Positions 1-13,104 of a stretch of DNA of 64,000 bases are shown piece by piece. The translations under genes were made by a program, and so were the position numbers. Source of the stretch: Istiophorus platypterus (taxonomy: Eukaryota; Chordata; Actinopteri; Istiophoriformes; Istiophoridae); NCBI GenBank assembly GCA_016859345.1, contig CM029114.1, positions 14,898,001-14,962,000 on the forward strand. The letters are read 5' to 3'. How positions within the stretch are numbered: the first letter of the stretch is position 1; each line of letters opens with the position of its first letter. The notes under the pieces were generated by a model. That model had not been told where the DNA came from, searched no databases, and saw only the letters and a program-made list of their open reading frames with translations.

Positions 1-526
1 AGAAAACACAGCAAACTGACTCATGTCTTTCCTGCCTTTGAGTCTGCAAGCCGACATCTATGTCACCGCTCACCTTTGATCTCCTTCAGTAGAAATCAGC
101 ATAGAAAAGCCAGTGTTCATCTCTGTTTTTAAATGAGCCACGCTCAGGTTTAGTTACCGCTTTCAGCTTAAATTGTCCATGTTGTGACGAGATGTACTGT
201 GGCCGCTAATTGCTCCTCCATTCCCCAAACTGAAATGTCAAATTTAAGGATTGTCTGGCAGATATAGCCATGGATGTATTGTATATACAGTCACAGTGGC
301 AGTTTGAGACAGATACAAACATACAATAATATCAAATACTCTAAATACTGTTACTCTCTTGTGAAAAACATTAACACTTTGTATCTTTAACCTCTAATAA
401 ACACCAAGGGATTGGTTTTATCATGCTTTTCTACAAAAGATACAGGCGTGACTCAGCTAATCATACTTTTAAGAATACCCATTTTTGTTATAACAATAAG
501 ATAATTGTGATTTTTCTGCCTTGCAG
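1..526 (+). other. mpdz: mpdz intron (3' end)
   Basis: AT-rich DNA leading to the acceptor TTCTGCCTTGCAG at 526. No further coding segment or recognisable repeat was seen. Confidence 0.7.
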
Positions 527-712
527 GTGAATGGGATCCCTCTCATTGGAGAGACACATAAGGAGGTGGTCAGTATTCTGAAGGATCTTCCATTGCATGT
601 ATGCCTGGTGTGCTCTCGCATTTCGCCCCCTTCAATTGCTGACAGTGATGAGGAAGATGAAGATGATGTACATCTCACCCTGAAAGAGCTGCTGGCTGAG
701 TTCAATGACAAG
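527..712 (+). CDS. mpdz: mpdz exon: end of PDZ4 plus acidic linker
   Basis: Phase 0 exon of 62 codons between a TTGCAG acceptor and AAG/GTGAAG donor. It starts VNGIPLIGETHKEVVSILKD, the last helix region of a PDZ fold, then the closing strand HVCLVCSR. The rest is an acidic linker (DSDEEDEDDVH) followed by LTLKELLAEF. The N-terminal half of PDZ4 must be in an exon before base 1. Confidence 0.9.
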
Positions 713-3700
713 GTGAAGGCACATAATGAAGAGAGGATGAATGGAGGGATTAAACCACACTGGAAGTTTTACTCCTCTTCATTTGAAATGACCGTGCTAT
801 TCTTTTCTTATTAATCTCCTTGTCTGTGTCCTCTCTCTTGTCTCTGCTTGTCCCAGTTGGACCAGGGTTGTGTTATTCCCTGTCCTACAGCTGAGGACAT
901 CACTAAGCGTGGTGTGCCCCCCATGTCACCTCCTCTGGCCATGTGGGAGAGAGAGGCTCAGGTGGTCGAGCTGGAGAAAGGAGAGTCGGGACTGGGCTTC
1001 AGTATTCTGGACTACCAGGTCAGAGACATGCCCCTGAGCCTTTCTACAAATAGAACAGACTGTAATAGGCTGCAGTCTAAGAATATCAGTGTCATGTTTG
1101 ATAGGGTGAATGCTAACAAAATGGAGAAGCTGAGAGGTGGACTTCTACAGTATATTCTACAGGGAGAATTTTTTCATTCTGCGTATTTATGTACTAAACT
1201 GTTGGGACTGGAAAGTGCTTTGTCGGTTTATGTGCAATATTTTAGATTAAAAACAAGTCCAATGTCTAGCGAAGAACTGTGTTAAGGCTTTCGACCCATG
1301 ATAAGAAATAGCTTTATCATAGCTGTTTGTCCCTCTGCAAGACCAACCAGGTCCATTTTCTTTTCTTATTTATTGCAAGTCTCTTTAATCCTGTTGTTAA
1401 ACTGCATTTAGGTAATCAATTTGTGTATCTAACTTATCTCAAATTTTCTTAGTATATCTAGAATAAACCCCCCTCTCCATCCTTATGTTTGATTTTAGGA
1501 TCCAGAAGATGCCTCTAAAACAGTTCTGGTAATCCGGTCCTTGGTGCCTGGAGGGGTAGCAGATCAAGACGGTCGCCTGCTACCTGGCGACCGACTCATG
1601 TTCGTTAATGAAACTGACCTGGAAGGCTCCAGCCTGGATTATGCTGTGCACGTCCTAAAGTCCACAGGCTATGGCCCTGTCCGCATTGGTGTTGCCAAAC
1701 CCCTGCCGGTATGTGAAGATAATTAAATTAAAGTATTTGTAGGCGGAAATGAGGGGAGAGATGGGGAATGACTTGCAATAAAGGTCCCTGGCTAGAAGTG
1801 AACCAGGAACACCACAGCTCATAGCTGGTGCCCAAACTTCTTGTCCACCAGGACATCCCATGATTTCATTTTATAATAAGTATATTTCAATATTTTTTTG
1901 AGACACATGAGTAAATCTTAGTTTAATATTTGAGACATAAAACCCTTAACTAAAAGAAAAGAAACTTCACAACTTGGAGTGAGTGGGGCGATCCTCATAT
2001 CAGCGTATAAATATTTTTTGTAATGTATATTAATTTAAAAATAAGCAGACAAAAGTTTCTACTTTTGGCTCATCCAGCAAATTAAATACCTGACGAATCA
2101 AGGTGCTTTATCACATTGGTGCTAATATGCAGATATCAAAGAGATAGATACCAAGATATGAATGTGTATGGTCATAGACCAGTCTATGACCATGACAAAC
2201 ATTTTTTTAATTAAAAACACAATTAATGTAATGTTATTGAGAGTACTATATTTCTTCTCCTTTTTGTTTTGGACTGTGGCTTAGTAACAAGGAACAGAGA
2301 ATCCAGTTACAGGCCATCTGAATTTTTAATGCAGCTGAGTGACGAACACAATGCTTGACCACACTACAGATGGAGAGAGAAGGAGAGAGGGGCAGAGGGT
2401 GTCTAATTTAAAGTCACCTTCTTTACCCAGTTTGCTTAATGGGAATTTTTCTCACTTTTGAAGCACACGGCCAATTTTTCATCCAAACTCTTTTACTTTC
2501 AACGTTTGAAATTTTGCATTTTCAGCTGGAACTGTGCGGCGGCTTAACGCCCATCTCAGAGAGGAGCGCGCGGGTTTCCTGTGATGACAGTGACAGCCAC
2601 ACTCAGGTCAGCCTGCTAGCGGAGGCAGCCGAGGCTAGCAACAACACCTTCAGCTCTGAGGACAACAGCATCGTCCAGCCGTGCTACAACACAACGGTAT
2701 GTCGGACGACACAAAATTAACATCAGTCATCTAGTGAGCAAGAGAATACAGAACATTGTTTATTTCTTATATTTGGCCTGACACACACCAACATCAGAAT
2801 ATGAGGTTCTTTTACTACAGCACTGCTTAAACTATGCACAAAACATTTTAAAAGATTCTGGGCTAATTTTGCTCAGAGTTAGACAAATTGTTTATTTTTT
2901 TTTTTCACAACAACAGTTTTCTGTGCTTCCTGGATAAATTTAAGAGGAATAGAGTATTTTGTATAATCGTGCATAATCATATAACAGGATTCTTCATGAT
3001 GAGTATGTGCTTTAGGCTCAGCAGTAAACATCTTTGCAATGGCAGGGACGGTAACACTGCAACAGGCTGAATTTTGCCATTCATCACATAGCAAGGATTG
3101 TTCATTACCATGAAATATTGAGATTCCCTAGATAGCCATTTTAGCTGCTGTAGAGGAGATTGCTTTGACAGTATTTGTTCTCTCTGTTGACGTTCTAAAA
3201 TGGGCACCTTAGAGAGAGCAGTATCAGTATCACTGGGTCAGGTATAGAGAAAGTGCTCAGTGTCAAAGACTTGTTCCTCCATTGTGGCCTCAACTCAATC
3301 CTATTGTGACAGTCTTTTGTACTCACTTTTGCTTAATTACCAACAATTGCCTCTCAATGAAAAGTGCTGGTCTAACGCAAGGACATACAGTTCTGCTCCA
3401 CTGTCTGCCACAAATACACACAGACAAAGAGATTCAGAGCAATGCCAAAGTGTTCTCATCAAGGATAGGCTTGTTGCAAAGGTAGCTTCAGGATTTCAGT
3501 TCTGCTTGTACTCTGTGTGAAGGTTCAAAGAAGATCTCCTCCTTGCACTTCTTTGCCAAGTGCCCAGGGAACCAAAGAAGTTTACCCGTGTGCATGTTTT
3601 AAATACCAGAATTATTCCAAAGGCCTTCATCCTTGGAGTTAATAATTTTTTATTTTATTAATTATTACTTTTTTTCACTCAAGAATCTAATGGTTAAGTT

Positions 3701-6700
3701 GATAGTTTAACACTTTTGTTCACCCTGTAGTGTGCAGCAAAGTTTCCACTCTAATTGCTGCTCCTGTACAGGCCAATTTATTTTTTTGCCAGACACCACT
3801 CTTGACTTTTTTGCCATGCCAGCAACATGGCTCTAAGGATGACAATGTCAGAGGGTTGGTTAGTCCACCACTGTGGTCCAGTCTGAAATACCTCAACAAA
3901 TACTGGATGAATTGCATTAGATTTTGTACAAACATTCATGGTCGACAAAGGATGAATCCTGGTGACTTCGCTGACCCTCTGACTTTTCCTCTAGTGCTAG
4001 CATGAGGTTAACATTTGTTTTGTCCAATACTTTGGCTTCAGACCAATACCTGCAGAGCCAATGACCTTTCGATCTGTGCCAGCCTCAGTTTGTGTTTCCT
4101 GGAATTAACATGCTAGCACGCTAAACTGAGATGGTGAACATCTTAAGCATTATATCAGCTATATCTCTGTCTGTTACCCAACTTTCATGCTCTCACTCTG
4201 TCACGCCCTTCTGTTGTCTCTCTCTTAGGAAAACCAGCTGCGGAAACGTTTCAGCATCATGGAAGACAATGATATGCAGCAAGCCCAAGCTCCGCCTTCC
4301 CACACCAGCTTTGAGAGGACAATCACTGTTGTCCGGGGCAACCGTAGCCTTGGTATGTTCTCCATCTTTCTCATGGTGATGGTGTCTTGGTGTGTGTACA
4401 TCGTTGGCATGGCAATAATGACGCTAATAGGCGGTGGTGATGACGACTGCCCTGAAGAAGAGTTGTGAAGTGTTGTGCTCCTGGTTCCTGAGTGAGCAGA
4501 TGATCACTGTGTGTGCTTATATGAGTGTGTGTGTGTATGTGTGTGTATATGTGTATTTGTGTTTCTGAGTGACTAGTAAGACAGTGCATGAATGGTCAAA
4601 GTAATTTAAAATAATATAAAGAAGTATTATTAAAACCAGTGAGTATATATTAATTGGGATGTTGATCTAAATATATTTATTTTTATACTTTGTTGTTGAA
4701 AGTACATTCTTTTAACTGTCCAGTGTTTGGCTATTCAAACATGGCATGGAGCAAACAACAAGGTGTAAGGTGCGCCTGCACCTTCATCTGAGGGCACTAA
4801 GCAAAACATAGTGAAACATATTCAAAACATAAAGGAAACAAACTCATTTGTATTCTTGAAACATTGCTCTAATGTGACACTACACTGCTTGTGTGTGTGT
4901 GTGTGAAATTTGAAAATTATGTAAATATTCATAGAGGAAATCAAGGTCATATCCACTAGTCTGTGTGTCACTACTTTCTGTGGTTTCATCTGTTTAAAAT
5001 ATTGTAGGTTTTATTGCTGCGATATTAATGTAGCATAGTTTTCCTGAAATCAAATGTGAAGGGTTTACAGATTTATGTGATTTTGGTTTTGTGAATTTAA
5101 GTATATTTGAAGCAAAAGCTTCAGCATTGGCAGAGTTACCATCTGTATGTGTAAGGCTTGAATGTGGGGATGTTTTTAAGCAATAGTATTGTAGTACAAC
5201 ATTTATTTGTACTACTTTACCTTCTTCCAATTATTAGGTGCCATCTACAATTCTTTCCATTATGTACATACTGACTTTATGTCCAATTATGGAGATGAGA
5301 CATGTGAACAGTTGGTTTGTACTACAATGACTGTACAGCTTTCAGAGCAGGTTGAAAAAGGAAAAGGTTTGATAGACTAAAATGAGGTCTTTTTTTCTTG
5401 CCTTGCTTGTCTAAAAACATGAATATATGCAGCCTATTTACAAGTCTTTGCATATTCTTGAATGGTGTGAACCTTTCACACTACTGTAAGTTTATGGTAC
5501 GTAAAGATGTTTTGTTGAGGTCAAACAAGTAGATTTTATAGAAAATTTCATGTGAGAATTTAGCGTAAATTATTGTTAAGTTTGTCATAGAATAATGTAT
5601 TTTGATGCTGTGTGTTACTATTTTGACACCTTTGGATTTTGAGACATTCAACATACTTTCTTCAAACGTCCTCTCATGTCTTTTAAATGTGTGTCTTCTC
5701 TTTGTCCTGTTGGCGTCAGTAGCTTTGTCACCAGTTGATTGTATTCCAGGCACTATGATTGTATTGTAATTTGAATGTAATACCAAAAAACAATAAACTA
5801 TTTATTTGATCAAAAATAAGCACAAAGTCATTTCTTTGACCAGCTTCAAATTATGTACGACCATAGTGTTGTGGATGTGCATAGTTGTTAGACGTTAATG
5901 TAGTACACAGGCAGCCATGAAACCAGACTACCGGACTTGTTCTAGACTTCCCTCTCTGCACTGTGTGTATGTGTATGCATGAGGTGTGCGTGTTTGTGTG
6001 TGTCGCTGGTTTACCTGCCTCTGCCTGTTTGCATTAATGAAGTGTCTGTGTAATCCGCCTAGCATCCAATTTGATAATGCCAAAGTCAGGTGTTTGTGCT
6101 ACTGGCATGTGTTATGCCTCTAGTCACCTGTGCCCTGCCCCTGTATGGGTGTGAGTGTGTGTGACATTGCTTGTGCACCTTATGTGAGTGTGACTGCTGA
6201 AGTCTGATGCTGTGTAAATGTCAAGCATGTGTAGCCTTGTTTGTGTGCTAATCTGCCTAGTGTCTGTCTCGATTATGCTGATTATGCCACTGTCAGGTGT
6301 TTGTTTGTGCGACTGTCTGTCTGTTTGGCATGCATTCAAAACAGCTTTAGCCAACCCTCCACTCACCTGTGCTTGTGTGTGTGTGTTTGTGTACTTGTGT
6401 GCGTGTTGGCAGGGATGTCGGTGAGTGCTATCAAGGATGGCTCAGGCATTCTGGTGCGCAGTGTGGTCCAGGGGGGCTCTGTTAGCCAAGATGGCAGGCT
6501 TGGGGTGGGGGACGCCATCTTGGCCATAAACGGAGAACCTGCCTCCAACCTGACCAACGCCAGGGCTCGGGCCATGCTCCGCAGACAATCTCTCACAGGG
6601 CCAGAAATGAGGTGAGGAGCCAGTCACTGTTCTACAGCATTACAACACGTAGAGAGTCCTGTTCTCTGCTGAAAAAAATAACATGGTGCTTTCTGTTACA

Positions 6701-9700
6701 TGGTGGTATAACTCACACAACTCTATTCAAGCTCTTCAGGGCATTTTAAAGTTTTCTCACTCTACATCACTGAACTCCCACTGGAACACCTGTTCTTAGT
6801 AATCCTCAATCTTCATCCAAAAGTGCGGGGTGGCTGGATGTGCAACACTGTGTGCGTCATCCTCTTTACAATGGCTCAAGTGCTGATTGAACCTCCACAT
6901 TCTTAATTGTTGCAAACAAAGACCTCTGACTCTGACGCACAACGTGACATCATAAAGTACACTTATAGCAGTGAATATTTTGTTTTGGTTTAAACAAAAA
7001 AAATATATTTATAAGCAAAAACCTAATGGGTTAAAGATAACTCTCCAATTATCCATTTACAGGAAGATATAGCCACATTTGTTTAATTGAATGCCTTTTT
7101 AATTGCGTAAGCAAAACAAACACAACTGTCTTCCAGTATAAAACTTATATCATTACACATAAAACACTTAGTAGTGTCTTGAATTGGGGTCAGAAAAGGG
7201 GTCATAATCAGACCTATTTTGAATATTTCTCTGTATTTCATATACAGTGCCCTAATTTCACTTGTTACTTTTAAAGTTTCTTCTTTGCAGAAGCTGGGCA
7301 TGATGGAATATTAGAGAACTATTAACAAGCCATCAAAGGAAATAAACTGCTTCAAAAGCAAATAGTAGTACATGTTCAATTGGCCAGCCTGCCATACACT
7401 CATTAATAATACTAATAGGGTTCCCTAATCCTACAAATTTCCAACTGTGACACCAGTGCACTGCCTCATTCGCTACAGATATGTAGAATTTTACTGATAC
7501 ATTTTTAATGAGATAAAAACATACTTTTGAAATATGAAAGTCAACTTTTATGCATGTAATCTGCATATAGCAATCTACACAACAACATAACATCCGAACA
7601 CAACCAGTTGCTACACAGTGCTGTGCCTCAACCTGCTGTCACTATCTCTACAAACATGAACTGTGTAAATTAGATTGTCATATTGTGTCGCAAAAATGTA
7701 ACACAGTTGGTTTCCTTGCTGTTTTTGGAGTCAGGGGTTGTAGATGCATTGGGACCTGAAAATGGGCTTAGTGGCTGGAAAAGGTTGAGGAGCCCTAGGT
7801 TAGGACACGAAAACAAATGCCTGCATGAAGCCCGACACTAAAGTGGGTTTGTGTGCGGGGCCCAATTTAAACAGATTCCAGTCAGTTAAATTAGCACAGT
7901 TAGTTTTATTACATTCATATGCACTTTTCCTAATGTCCTAGCTGAAACATGTCTTTCTTGAAATACAAAAAAAAGCCTAAATAGTAGTTGAGAGGAAAGG
8001 TAGAAATGTCTTTTGGTAATGCAGAGAACAATCAACCGCTGAAAAAAGTAATTGAATACCGCTCACATTTTCTAGATCTACCCATGCAGATCTTGACACT
8101 ATGTGTGACTCGAATGAGTGAGTATATGTACGTCATTAATATGTAAATATTTTGCAAGTATGTACCATCTGCGGTCACAAACATGACTTTTACTGCATCA
8201 TCACCTGTAAATGATCTTGTCTCCGTTTTGATCTCCATTACCACCTTGTTTTCGACGCTGCGGTCATAGTTGACTGAGGCGCTGCAGTCACGTTAAATTA
8301 GATTAGATGATGAAATTTTAAAGATGCCTAAGGGGAAATTGGGTAAATTATTACTTGTTCTAACATCAGCAGTTATGGCTCTGCGTTGACAGTGCTTGTT
8401 TGGCTGACTGGAGCTGTGCCCCACCTCCACCACCAGGCTGCCTTGCAAAAACACCCCCTCACTCTCTTTCAACCTCTCCGTCTCTTTCTCTCCCTCCATC
8501 TCTCTCCCACTTTTACTGGCACACACACATGAAAGCAGCGACACACACACGCGTACACAGTCTTTCAATGGTCTAACCTCCAAAAAACACCTTTTTCCTG
8601 CTATGGGAAATATCTCTGAATAATTCATCACTCATCTCACCTTGAACAGTGCGCTTCTAAATAAAAGAGAGTTTTAAAGAGCCTCTCATAGACGCGCACA
8701 CAATACACACACACATGAGCACACACATTCTCTATCGCACATACACACACGCTCATCCGCTCACACTGCAGCCTCCCAACGCCACTGCAGACAAACTAAC
8801 AGAGAGTGGAGGCAGATGAGTTGCTTTGGCAGCCTCAGAATAAGACAGACATAGAGGGGTGAGGGCTTGTCACTAACAAACTGCCTCTGTTGAGACAAGA
8901 CAGGCTGTCCACATGGCTCAGTCACAACAGCTTAGCGTAGAAGACCTCCATATTCAATCTGCCACCATGAGTGAGAGAGGGAGAAAATCGGCTCTTTCAG
9001 CAGATTCAAATAGCATGTCTTCTGGTAGCGTCACACAAGAATGGAAGTGGGAGGGGGCGGGCTTTAATGATGTCCTTGACACATTAGTGAAATGACATCT
9101 TCTATGCCGTAAATTAGATGAGGGCTCACGCCAAACACATCTTTTATTTTACATGTTGCAAAGACTTCTTTTTTTAATGACATTAAAATATACATATAGT
9201 CACCCTATTTCCTATTATTTCTGTTTCAAATTCTCTTTTCATCTTATATCAATCGTAGAACCAGCAATGCCGATGGAGTGGGGCATATCTATAATTGGTT
9301 TCCAGCTGTTTTAAACTGTTTCCCCCTGCTCACGTCATGCTGAGCAAAAGCTAGCCAAAAGCTGGCTATAACTTCATATTCACTGTACATATATGATCAA
9401 TCTTTTTATCCAACTCTTGATAAGGAAGTGAATAAAAGTATTTTTCCAAAATGTCAATCTTTTCCTTTAAACCGTAGCATTCCATTATTTTCTGTCATCT
9501 ATTGTATATGGAAACCATTCACTAAGTGCCATGTCATTTGTCTCCTTCCTTGTCATCCTACTAGTCGTTGTTTCATGTTGGAAGTGAAATGAATGTGCAG
9601 CTGTGAAAACACAGTAATGGGATAACTTAAGTTATATTAATATTTAAAATGTTTTACCCTCCCCCCCATATTTCTTTTCCCACATTCCCCTACCCTCAGT

Positions 9701-12700
9701 ATAACCTATGTCCCAGCCCATCAGGTGGATGAGCACCGTACTCGTATGTGTTTGCCTCCTCTGGCATCCGTCACAGCAGACAGCACCTCTTCCTCCCCCA
9801 CGCCACCAACACTCTCTCCAGAACCTGCATTGGCCCCGAGCAGATCCCCTGGTCCGGTCAGAGCTCCAGATACAACTCCAGTTTTATCCACCCTCAAACC
9901 CTCTGCCTCAGTCAAATTTAAAGCCACAGCTCCAGATCCAGCCGCAGTCAGAGCCTCTACTTCATTCAGTGCTCCTTACAAAGGCCCCACTGTCACCGCA
10001 GCCCCAGACTCAAGGTAATGTAAGATCCAGAGGTCTTAGCCTATTATTTATGGTCACCTAATCCCTACTCAGGCCCAAGAGTGCAAGATAAACCTGTCGG
10101 AGGGTTTATTAGACGTAAAGACTCCAGTTTTATTTCATGTTGATATATTTGCTGCAGAGAGTTGAGACTATGGAATAGCTTTACATTCTTATTTCTTTAA
10201 TGTTTTAAACTTAGGCTTTTGATTATTATAGCTGCCAGGATTTTATTACCGTAACACATCACAGATTTTAACAGTTTAAGTCATACTAATGATCTGACAC
10301 TTTAATTAACCATATCCTTGGGGAAACAATGTGTTTCGGTATGCAGCCAGCTCAGTGTGAGTTTCTTCCAGTCCGTATTTTCTCCTCTCCATTCTTTTCT
10401 GTGGTAAAGGCAAAAGCTTCTCTGAATGTTGAATCTCTGAGTTATATTTAGCTGTTCGCTTATGGATCTCAGTGCTGACTGTCAGCGAAAATGAATTGTT
10501 TCGCTTCTGTCTGTCCCTGCTTTCACTCCATCTTCGTATCTCTGCCTTACTCCTCCCTCCCTCACTCCCATTTCTCTCTGCAGCCTTTTTTCACTCTTAT
10601 CTTCTTATCTTTCAATACATTTTCTTTGTCTCTTTCTCTGCTAGACTTCTCTCTTGACTCGGTGTCTACATCTGTCTCCCATCTCTCTCTCCCTCAGTCT
10701 TCTTGCTCTTGTCGTTTTCTCTTTACCTCATTTTCCCTCTCATCCCTGCCTCGGTCCTATCCCTTTCTCCTGGCCGCTCTCTTTCAGCTCTGGTGGAACC
10801 ATTTGTTCTGCCCTCTTCTGTAACTTAACTGGCTATAGGCTCCTGCTGTGCAGATAGCACCACTATCACTCACCTCCATGGGCTTATTACATCCCTCGAC
10901 CGTTAAACATATTCATGAAAAATTCTCCCCTTCTCTACCTCTTTCTTCCACACCTACACACACATATACAGAGCATATATACTGTATATATACGCTATAT
11001 ATACGCTATATATATATGAGGATAGAAGTGCAATAGACATTACCTTACTGTGACCTCCCTGGCAAATGAGTAAATGTGTTTTTTCAGGGCTATTTGCACC
11101 TAAAGCAGTGTATCTTCTCAAGCCCCACTGATGTAGCTCGCTATTGGCAATGCGTTACAGTGTGACAGGACTTGAAAAAAATAACAAAGTAAGCCAAGAT
11201 ACCTTGTTATCCACAGCTACACAGCAGTTCTGGTAGTGTGATCTAGACTCGGTGCTGTATTAACTAATCATTATTTTCAGGATTTTTGGATTAGGTCAAA
11301 GATCATTGTTGATAAAATGTCAGAAAGTTGTGAATTGTTCCTGTCGCAGTTTCCCAGAGCTCCAGGTTTATTTTATTTGACATACCTACAATCAAAAACA
11401 AAAACACATTCAGTTTACATAGAATACAGAGAAGCATCAGATCATCTATCACCTATCAACTAAATGTTTAACATCTAACTGTATCATTTCTACACAGAAT
11501 ATTTTTCTACAGAAAAAATAAACTTAATGAAGCTTTTTTTCTGCCTCAACAGCCACCAGAGCAATGGCCAGAGGCATTATGTTTTCAGGTTGTCTGTCCC
11601 TCCATCCAATTCTTTTGAACGCAATATCTCAGGTCTGCCTTAAGGGAAATTCTTATAATTTGGCACTTGGATTCAAGGAAGAAATTATTTGATTTTGATG
11701 GTCAAAGGTCAAAGGTTAAAGTCATAGTAACTCAAGAATTCATAAGAGAATTATGATAAAATACACTTAATACCTTTTATTAAATTCCTTTAGTCTTCAC
11801 TACATATATTATATGAATCTGGACAGACATGGATGTAAACTGCAATTTGACTTGTTGGAGGAGGCATACAACCGTGGTAATTCTAGTTTAACAAGACTGT
11901 AATGTAAAATGTATCTCTAGAGAGTTAGCAGTTCAGCAGAGAAAAAAATAATAATTAGAGCATAGACTAATTTAGAGCATACAGGTTTCCACTCAAGATC
12001 ACATATTAATTCCATAATATTTCTTTCTTTTATTCACCATTAGTTGGCTGTTTCCAAAATCTCTACCTCACAAGAATGAGAGAGAAGGAAAAGAAGATGG
12101 CAACACTGTGAAAGAGAAAGAGGACAAAATTAGTGCAGATGGGAAAGTACCAAAGCTGGAGGTGGAGATAAAGGGGGATGATAAAGAGGACGGAGATGGG
12201 GATCTCCATCCTCATACAACTGTGTCTTGGGATCAACCTAGAAGGTTAGTGAAACACTGACGAAAGTAACGTCTTTTTTTTGTCATTAGGTTTTATTCAG
12301 ATTCTCCATTTTCAGCCTCTTCTCAAAACTCTGCCCATGATGCCCTTTATCATCTCCGTGCCAGAGGAGGCTTAGCTAAATCCTCCTGTGTTCAGGTTAT
12401 GCTCACAGCAGGGGTAGAGCAGCAAAGCACACACGCAACCTGCTCGAATTTCTTCAACCCAGACAAAGTGACTACTTTCCCAACCAGAATTTAACACATT
12501 TATGACTGCTTCCTGCTTGGATAAATCACATAAGCTCTACTGCATGCAAAGACAAGCTTTTGCAGTCTCTCCCCGGCAGTTATAATATTCTATTGTTTTG
12601 ACTTAATCTCTGAAACTATCCGCAGTCCTAAACAGCAGCTAGAGGGAGACGGAAAAAAAAAACCTGTTGGATTAATTCTCCTTCTTGTGTATTTTTTGCA

Positions 12701-13017
12701 GTGATGTTTCAAACCAAGTACACCCTCATCAGGCATACAGAAGACTTGAATTCATCATCACTGTACCCATACTGTAAGAAGGATTTTCAGCTCTATAACG
12801 TGTGTGGATGCTCCTTGTATCCTGCTTTGTGTTTCAGCGTACAGCTAACACGATCATCAGGCCAGTCCCTGGGTATCAGCATAATGGGAGGCAGAGGAAT
12901 GGGCCAGAGACTGAGCAGTGGAGAGATGATGAGGGGAGTCTTCATCAAGCACATCAGCCCAGACAGCCCGGCAGCACATAATGGCACCCTCCGGACTGGA
13001 GACAGGATACTAGAGGT

Positions 13018-13058
<41 letters not shown>

Positions 13059-13063
13059 TGTGT

Positions 13064-13104
<41 letters not shown>

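Noticed and set aside
4353..4468. Hydrophobic extension after the PDZ6 half exon, as if an alternative membrane-anchored end
   Set aside because: It is read-through of a good donor (CTTG/GTATGT) and the frame picks up PDZ6 again only at 6413; no poly(A) signal lies close behind it.
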